Positions 60,504 to 64,000 of a stretch of 64,000 bases of DNA are shown here, one piece after another (the first letter of the stretch is position 1; every line of letters begins with the position of its first letter). A program made the translations under genes and the position numbers. This stretch comes from Cyclobacteriaceae bacterium (GTDB taxonomy: Bacteria > Bacteroidota > Bacteroidia > Cytophagales > Cyclobacteriaceae). Below the pieces are notes generated by a model. The model had not been told where the DNA came from. It saw only the letters and a program-made list of their open reading frames with translations, and searched no databases. The stretch covers positions 1 through 64,000 of the forward strand of contig JAEUUI010000006.1 of assembly GCA_016786585.1 (NCBI GenBank), read 5' to 3'.

Positions 60504-61355
60504 TTACTTTAATCTTACCCTAAAGAAATCTACCGTATTCTTCCACGCGTCAAGATCGGCAGCCTGATCATAAATCGGGTTACTCGGATTCGCGAAGCCG
60601 TGATCGGCATCATAGTTCTTTAAAATCAGTTTTTTATCCGCTGCCTTCATGGCATCCTCGAATTTGTTCACTACCTCGGTGGTGATGTAGCGATCTTTGG
60701 TGGCGAAAATTCCAAGTACATCGGTGTTCAGCGTTTTTAATTGTTCAACGTCTGTCTCTGGCATGCCATAAAAAATAACACACGCTGTGGCTTGTTTGCC
60801 CAGAAGCAGTGTCGCCTGAATGGAAATAGCACCTCCGAAGCACCAGCCGATTGTACCGATTTTTGCTTTCGGGCCGGCATACGTTTGAGCTCCGCGGATA
60901 ATTTGTGAGCCACGCTCGAATTTGAATTCAGTCATGTATTTCGATGCTTCCTCACGCGCAGCAGTCACTTTACCATCGTACATGTCAACAGCCAGCACAT
61001 TTACGTTGCCGAGTTCTTTGTACAATTTCTCTGCCTGTCGCTTAATGTTGTCATTGAGCCCCCACCATTCCTGGAAAACAAAAATCCAGTTGTCGGTTTG
61101 TGCTTTTGCTTTGATCAGATACCCGTTTGCACTCGTTCCATCCGGGCATTTAAACGTGATCATCTCTCCGCCTTCTGTGCTTCTGTGAACATATTTCCGG
61201 GGAGTCGGATGTTCGCGATTAAAATCTTTGTTAGACGCGAACAGTGCAAATTTTTCGATCGCAGCGGTATGACAAACCGTGATACTCTGCGTTGTTTGGC
61301 CATAGGTGATTGTGGCTATCACAATTCCGGCAAGAAGTGTAAATAACTTTTTCAT
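60504..61355 (-). CDS. Exported dienelactone hydrolase family protein
   Basis: A 283-residue alpha/beta hydrolase with a signal peptide (cleavage after Ile-Thr-Tyr-Gly). The nucleophile is Cys, in GTIGWCFGGA, with Asp in ATKDRYI and His in DADHGFAN, completing a Cys-Asp-His triad as in dienelactone hydrolases. The export signal suggests a periplasmic ester or lactone substrate. The substrate cannot be named. Monocistronic. Confidence 0.88.
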   Translation of the reverse strand: MKKLFTLLAGIVIATITYGQTTQSITVCHTAAIEKFALFASNKDFNREHPTPRKYVHRSTEGGEMITFKCPDGTSANGYLIKAKAQTDNWIFVFQEWWGLNDNIKRQAEKLYKELGNVNVLAVDMYDGKVTAAREEASKYMTEFKFERGSQIIRGAQTYAGPKAKIGTIGWCFGGAISIQATLLLGKQATACVIFYGMPETDVEQLKTLNTDVLGIFATKDRYITTEVVNKFEDAMKAADKKLILKNYDADHGFANPSNPIYDQAADLDAWKNTVDFFRVRLK

Positions 61356-61431
61356 GAAAGAGGTTTTAGTTTTTCAAGTATCGCGTATTCAGGCAAGTTA
61401 GAAAATCACCCCTCGTGGAGGATTTGTGCAT

Positions 61432-61902
61432 TTAATCTTTCCATTGGCCGGTAATTACCCGGTCATAGGTAATGAAGTCCGTATTAATCGGTTCATATCC
61501 TTTTTGGCGCATTAACATCGCGACCTGCGCCCGGTGATACGATGAGTGATTCACCAGGTGGATCATGATGTTCTCGACATTATTAGTATACGGATCGTTT
61601 GTATAGTTACGATAGGTAAGTTCGCGATCGAAGTTGTCAGTACTTTCAACAAACTCAATCCATTTTTTTCCTACATCTTCCGCCATGTCAAGCAATCGTT
61701 CGAGCGAGTAGTCGCCCCACAACTTCACATCCGGTGCTGGCAAACCTTTGATGCGGTGAAGCCATAAATATTGTGCTGCCAGTACGTGGCCCATCAACTG
61801 GAGAATTTTCGCATCACTTACCTGTTGCTTTTGAATGGCGCCCAGGACACGCTTGTTCGACCAATAATTGTAATTGTACAGTTTGAGGAAATACTTTTTC
61901 AC
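61432..61902 (-). CDS. DinB family metal-binding protein
   Basis: A 156-residue four-helix DinB/YfiT-like protein. Candidate metal-binding histidines are in MGHVLAAQYLW and HLVNHSSYHRA. Family members are often thiol-dependent S-transferases or metal-bound proteins of unknown role. Translation starts from GTG at 61902. It follows the 2OG-Fe(II) oxygenase after three bases, so cotranscription is likely. Confidence 0.85.
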   Translation of the reverse strand: MKKYFLKLYNYNYWSNKRVLGAIQKQQVSDAKILQLMGHVLAAQYLWLHRIKGLPAPDVKLWGDYSLERLLDMAEDVGKKWIEFVESTDNFDRELTYRNYTNDPYTNNVENIMIHLVNHSSYHRAQVAMLMRQKGYEPINTDFITYDRVITGQWKD

Positions 61903-61905
61903 GTT

Positions 61906-62517
61906 CTAGATATGTTTCAGTTCTGCAAGCCGGTCGAGCACCCAACCGGTAATACTTAGTCGCTCCCGTGTAGCGGGCAACACTTCATGCTCAATTTCAT
62001 CGCTCCGGAAAATTACCAATCTTCCCGCCAGCGGAAGAAAATCTTTTGTTTGACCGGGCAAATACATGCGTAACTGGCCGCCATGCGAATCCTGCCAGTC
62101 GTTGTTCAAATAAAGAATAACCGAAAGTTTCCGGTGATCGTCTTTTTTAAATTGATCGAGGTGCCTTTTGTAAAACGATCCGATCGGGTAAACCGTCATG
62201 TGTACCTCAAAATCTTTTAAACTTAAAAACAATGCCCGGTTCAGATACTGGATCAGTTCGTCCAGCCGTTGCAGATAAACACGAACTGATTCCGGGGCAT
62301 CATTGCGGTCGAGCCACTTAATGTAATCTCCGCGAATGCCTTCCTGAATCTGGAGTGATTGCTTGTTGCCGATTCCCGCCTTTTTGAATTCCGAATCTGC
62401 TTTGAATCCACCTGCTTGCTGGATTGACTCAACTTCTTGTTGGCTTAAAAATTGATCTGCAACAGCGTATCCGCTCTCGGCTAACCCATCAGCAATTGAA
62501 TCAAATACCGGATTCAT
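61906..62517 (-). CDS. 2OG-Fe(II) oxygenase, prolyl-hydroxylase-like
   Basis: A 203-residue dioxygenase of the 2-oxoglutarate/Fe(II) family (P4Hc type). The iron ligands are visible: His-x-Asp in YKRHLDQFKKDD and the distal His in SDEIEHEVLPA. The 2-oxoglutarate-binding Arg is in RERLSITGW. The jelly-roll core includes LYLNNDW and GGQLRMYLPG. It hydroxylates a protein or small molecule, unknown here. It precedes DinB with a three-base gap. Confidence 0.88.
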   Translation of the reverse strand: MNPVFDSIADGLAESGYAVADQFLSQQEVESIQQAGGFKADSEFKKAGIGNKQSLQIQEGIRGDYIKWLDRNDAPESVRVYLQRLDELIQYLNRALFLSLKDFEVHMTVYPIGSFYKRHLDQFKKDDHRKLSVILYLNNDWQDSHGGQLRMYLPGQTKDFLPLAGRLVIFRSDEIEHEVLPATRERLSITGWVLDRLAELKHI

Positions 62518-62555
62518 GTAACAAATTTATAAATAGATTGTCTATACTTACTGAA

Positions 62556-63008
62556 ATGAGAAAGGTTAATCCGCTTTTATTGTTCGCAATCGTTTGGATC
62601 ATGGCTACAGGCTGTGGCCCGAAAGAGGACATTGAGTTTAAATATGTAAAAGACGTTATCGTTGACGCGAATACTGAGCCGATGTTGAGGGGTAACGCTG
62701 TTCTTTACAATCCTAACAGGCAGCGGATGAAGCTGCGTAAGATTAACGTAGACGTTTATGTTAATGATAAAAAAACTGCGCGTGTCGACCAGGAGCCCTC
62801 GCTTCTTATTCCTTCCCAGTCTGAGTTTACGGTTCCGCTTGAAGTAAAACTAAACATGAAAGAACTGGGTTTTGCTGACACGCTCTTCGGAATGCTGGGT
62901 GGAAAAAAGATGAAAATCCGGTATAAAGGAACAATCAGCATAACGTACAAAGGCATTCCGGTACGGGTACCCGTTGATTACGAGAGTACGGTTAATTTCA
63001 GATTTTGA
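62556..63008 (+). CDS. LEA type 2-like lipoprotein
   Basis: A 150-residue lipoprotein with Cys20 in IMATGCGPKED, then a single beta-sandwich domain of the LEA-2/WHy type. Segments RGNAVLYNPNRQRMKLRKI and the closing GIPVRVPVDY match. Such domains bind or shield lipids or other ligands. The ATG at 62556 is chosen because it starts the signal peptide; a much longer frame overlaps the divergent oxygenase gene. It precedes the histidine kinase by 28 bases, possibly cotranscribed. Confidence 0.78.
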   Translation: MRKVNPLLLFAIVWIMATGCGPKEDIEFKYVKDVIVDANTEPMLRGNAVLYNPNRQRMKLRKINVDVYVNDKKTARVDQEPSLLIPSQSEFTVPLEVKLNMKELGFADTLFGMLGGKKMKIRYKGTISITYKGIPVRVPVDYESTVNFRF

Positions 63009-63036
63009 TTAATTTATCTCGCGAATTAATCAGCAC

Positions 63037-63786
63037 GTGAGCGAAAAAATCCATAATTCAGCAGACGCAGATGCATTGATTCAACAGATTGAAGCGCTGA
63101 ATGCAGAGAAGCAACAGCTTATCAGTCTTGTTTCACACGATCTTCGTTCTCCACTCAATCGCGCATTTGCGCTTTCTGAGTTATTGCTAATGGATGCCGA
63201 CAGCCTCACCGATTTTCAAAAAGACTATCTTGAAAGAATGCGGTTGGTTATTGCAGACGGTCTTTCCATGATGCGTAACCTTGTGGACTACCGGAATATC
63301 GAATTTAAAAGTGTTGATGTCATGAACGAGCGCATCAACCTTACGGATTTCCTGAACAGACTGGTTCGTGAGTTTCAGTCGGTGGCCGACAAGAAAAAAT
63401 TAATCATCGAGGTTACTCATTCAAGCCCCGACATCATTATCACAACGGACAAGCAATGCCTGGATCGTGTTGTCGGAAACTTACTTTCTAATGCCTGCAA
63501 GTTTTCCAGTCCAGATCAAAAGATTGTTCTCACCACAACTCTGACTGGTAAGAACCTGCAAATCGAAATTAAGGATGAAATTGGCGGCTTTACGCCCGAC
63601 GAATACCAAACGCTTTTTACCAAGTTCAAAAAATACAGTGCTCAGCCAACAGCCAACGAAAGTTCAACAGGTCTCGGATTATTTATTGCCAAATCAATGG
63701 CAAACCGGATTGGTGCATCGCTGGAATGTAAAACGGTGGAAGGAATTGGCAGTACGTTTATTGTAACATTGCCGGTAAGCAATTAA
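63037..63786 (+). CDS. Soluble sensor histidine kinase without sensor domain
   Basis: A 249-residue kinase made of a short N-terminal helix, a HisKA domain with His34 in LVSHDLRSPL and a HATPase domain with N-box (NLLSNACKFS), G1-like (DEIGGFT) and G2 (STGLGLFIAK). There is no input or membrane domain, so it is presumably cytosolic and driven by a partner. It starts with GTG at 63037. A response-regulator gene lies opposite and its stop overlaps this stop by three bases. Confidence 0.9.
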   Translation: MSEKIHNSADADALIQQIEALNAEKQQLISLVSHDLRSPLNRAFALSELLLMDADSLTDFQKDYLERMRLVIADGLSMMRNLVDYRNIEFKSVDVMNERINLTDFLNRLVREFQSVADKKKLIIEVTHSSPDIIITTDKQCLDRVVGNLLSNACKFSSPDQKIVLTTTLTGKNLQIEIKDEIGGFTPDEYQTLFTKFKKYSAQPTANESSTGLGLFIAKSMANRIGASLECKTVEGIGSTFIVTLPVSN

Positions 63787-64000
63787 TCGAAAAGGTAGTA
63801 TTCATCTTCCTTACCTTCCAGGATTGCGGTAAGTGAATCAATGATTGTATTGTCTTTAATCACGTAGTCACGCACCCCGCGCTTGATAAAGCTGAGAACC
63901 ATGTTACCATCATCAATCGCACTCATCATGATGAGTTTGTTGTTTTCCTTGAGTTTGCTTTTGATTGCCTCGTAGAATTCAATGCCTGACTTTCCGGGGA
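63783..64000 (-). CDS. Response regulator receiver domain, C-terminal fragment
   Basis: The last 71 residues of a receiver-domain protein that continues off the right edge. Visible parts: PGKSGIEFYEAI (after the phospho-acceptor loop), IMMSAIDDGN (alpha4 region) and RGVRDYVIKDN with the conserved Lys. It ends right after the receiver domain, so this is a single-domain or receiver-C-terminal regulator. Its stop overlaps the kinase stop; the two are likely partners, but they are convergent, not an operon. Confidence 0.85.
   Translation of the reverse strand, partial: PGKSGIEFYEAIKSKLKENNKLIMMSAIDDGNMVLSFIKRGVRDYVIKDNTIIDSLTAILEGKEDEYYLFD

Noticed and set aside
1-64000. CRISPR array, tRNA, rRNA, insertion sequence or prophage
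   Set aside because: No regularly spaced repeats, tRNA cloverleaf, rRNA sequence, transposase or integrase was seen by reading; a search could still find a small RNA.

Overview
The window is a gene-dense stretch of a Bacteroidota chromosome, most likely from a gliding or T9SS-bearing Cytophagales-type bacterium. The support is a PorP/SprF protein followed by the start of a GldK-like lipoprotein, a GldB lipoprotein, OmpA/PD40 proteins, DUF4271, DUF3667 and DUF6702 family proteins, LytTR signalling, and TAnnTTTG-type promoter elements. Base composition looks moderate (mid-40s % GC by eye). No rRNA, tRNA, CRISPR array, insertion sequence, integrase or phage gene was recognised. No gene-free stretch exceeds 300 bases. 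The longest is about 247 bases (20880-21126), which holds two small hairpins and no convincing gene.

Layout, left part. 1-1200: the start of a type IX secretion/gliding operon (porP then gldK, running off the left edge). 1314-5531: a heme cluster, with hemD and a DUF4271 membrane protein divergent from hemW, a cyclase-family hydrolase and a small helical protein. 5535-15495: two exported beta-propeller/caspase-like proteins, one paired with a small outer-membrane barrel. Between them lie a LytS/LytTR two-component pair and uvrA with a small membrane protein. 15533-24675: an aldo/keto reductase, glutamate dehydrogenase, lipoproteins, a pseudouridine synthase, a small antitoxin-like protein, an exported RidA, a 3-methyladenine glycosylase and an M28 peptidase.

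Layout, right part. 24794-45321 is rich in envelope genes: an AsmA-like protein, an ALDH3-like dehydrogenase, an exported transglutaminase-like protein, two tandem OmpA-domain proteins, a patatin with an outer-membrane barrel, an M23 endopeptidase-like protein, a DsbD-like reductase, an M20 dipeptidase and a 1584-residue exported beta-rich protein of unknown function. 45501-50955: a GMC oxidoreductase/subunit-3 pair, prmA, tpiA, gldB and DUF6702. 51040-58742: HupE/UreJ, M1 peptidase, DUF3667, a 2-TM channel-like protein, a PLP dehydratase/racemase and polA. 58822 to the end: an acyl-CoA synthetase, dienelactone hydrolase, DinB, 2OG-Fe(II) oxygenase, a LEA-type lipoprotein, a soluble histidine kinase, and the tail of a response regulator convergent with it.

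Much of the window concerns the cell envelope: export (T9SS parts), outer-membrane anchoring (OmpA), lipid handling (AsmA, patatin-barrel), periplasmic redox (DsbD) and proteolysis (M28, M1, M23). The least explained items are the 1584-residue protein with a winged-helix-like segment inside a secreted beta-rich chain, the two exported caspase-like proteins (one with an EF-hand-like loop), a 2-TM protein with a degenerate K+ channel filter, and a DNA polymerase I that has lost most proofreading residues. I see no clear mobile or defence island. Annotations rest on motif recognition; no database search was run.
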